From Lachnoclostridium sp. UBA5725 (GTDB taxonomy: Bacteria > Bacillota > Clostridia > Lachnospirales > Lachnospiraceae): a DNA stretch of 64,000 bases. A program made the translations under genes and the position numbers. Where the stretch lies: positions 18,166-82,165 of the forward strand of contig DIGJ01000003.1 of assembly GCA_002419585.1 (NCBI GenBank). The letters run 5' to 3'. Position 1 is the first letter of the stretch. Each line of letters starts with the position of its first letter. Under the pieces are notes generated by a model. That model was not told the origin of the DNA. It worked only from the letters and a program-made list of their open reading frames with translations, and ran no database searches. Below, in pieces: positions 63,737 through 64,000 of the stretch.

Positions 63737-64000
63737 TAAGCGATGAATAACTTACCGTTCTCCACTTCCCATTATTTCAAATCAACTAGGCTATATTGGC
63801 AATGCACCCCTATTTTCGGGGGTTATCGTTTCTGTATCGATTAGACCAGTGCAATGCTCCTTTATAAAATCACTCCATGGCAGTAGCATTTCTATACCAT
63901 TGGGCTCATTTTTGTAGTCCGGCATATATAACAATACTGTGTAGAGGTATTGGAACACATTGATCTGATTTGCTTTTGCTGTTTCAATCATGCTGTATAC
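63737..64000 (-). mobile_element. IS66-family insertion sequence, one end
   Basis: The element begins GTAAGCG, the typical IS66-family terminus, and contains a short internal inverted repeat GTAAG/CTTAC. The next eight bases outward (63729-63736, TATTAACA) would be one copy of the 8-base target duplication; the other lies beyond the window. The element continues past the right edge. Confidence 0.75.
63791..64000 (-). CDS. IS66-family transposase, C-terminal part
   Basis: The last 69 codons of the transposase. It reads YSMIETAKANQINVFQYLY and LLPWSDFIKEHC, matching the IS66 end (VETAKANGL...LLPWS). The gene runs off the right edge. It lies in the same direction as the NACHT gene. Confidence 0.9.
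   Translation of the reverse strand, partial: VYSMIETAKANQINVFQYLYTVLLYMPDYKNEPNGIEMLLPWSDFIKEHCTGLIDTETITPENRGALPI

Overview
The window looks like a chromosomal segment of a low-GC, anaerobic, spore-forming member of the Clostridia, most like Lachnospiraceae. The evidence is AT-rich intergenic DNA, strong AGGAGG ribosome binding sites, a PdaA-type cortex deacetylase, a LysM/GH18 SleL-like spore protein, a rubrerythrin-like protein, an archaeal-type AspRS with GatCAB under a T-box, and a PTS-based sugar operon. No rRNA, tRNA or CRISPR array was found.

Region 1-8.3 kb (minus strand) is an L-ascorbate utilisation operon: ulaG, PTS IIA, IIC and IIB, a DeoR-type regulator, ulaE, a beta-propeller protein of unknown role, ulaF, and then its own HPr and Enzyme I. 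ulaD is not in the window. The HPr keeps His15 but has Gln at the place of regulatory Ser46. A promoter and three related operator-like sequences can be seen. 8.3-13.2 kb is a mtnN-luxS-MATE-acyltransferase-MATE cluster. 13.3-26.3 kb holds a chemoreceptor, the glutamate synthase genes gltBD behind a leader with two terminator-like hairpins, a GNAT acetyltransferase and a heterodimeric ABC exporter. 26.5-30.4 kb has ferritin, an LCP cell-wall ligase, a LysR regulator, a peptide deformylase and a flavodoxin-fold reductase gene broken by one in-frame TAA. 30.8-35.9 kb is the transamidosome operon aspS-gatC-gatA-gatB behind a T-box.

36-46.8 kb is a mixed stretch: DUF1002 protein, small clostridial proteins, PdaA, a GMC oxidoreductase with a gluconate-dehydrogenase-subunit-3-like partner, rubrerythrin, a GH18 protein whose catalytic motif is lost, a phosphotriesterase-family hydrolase, a WYL regulator and TraX.

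46.9-64 kb is a decaying accessory island. It starts with a 5' remnant of a group II intron sitting directly after an intrinsic terminator. It then has a row of orphan polymorphic-toxin tails paired with immunity genes, a frameshifted integrase scrap, a DUF4268 nuclease-like gene split by one TAG, a SEC-C fragment, an intact-looking AAA-ATPase/subtilase pair (IetAS-type defence), a truncated conjugative-element module, a chimeric integrase junction, and a large metallophosphoesterase-NACHT (NLR-like) gene whose first codons were cut off by an IS66-family element at the right edge. The island is the part most worth following up: two defence systems, one apparently intact and one freshly decapitated, lie beside orphan toxin-immunity cassettes.
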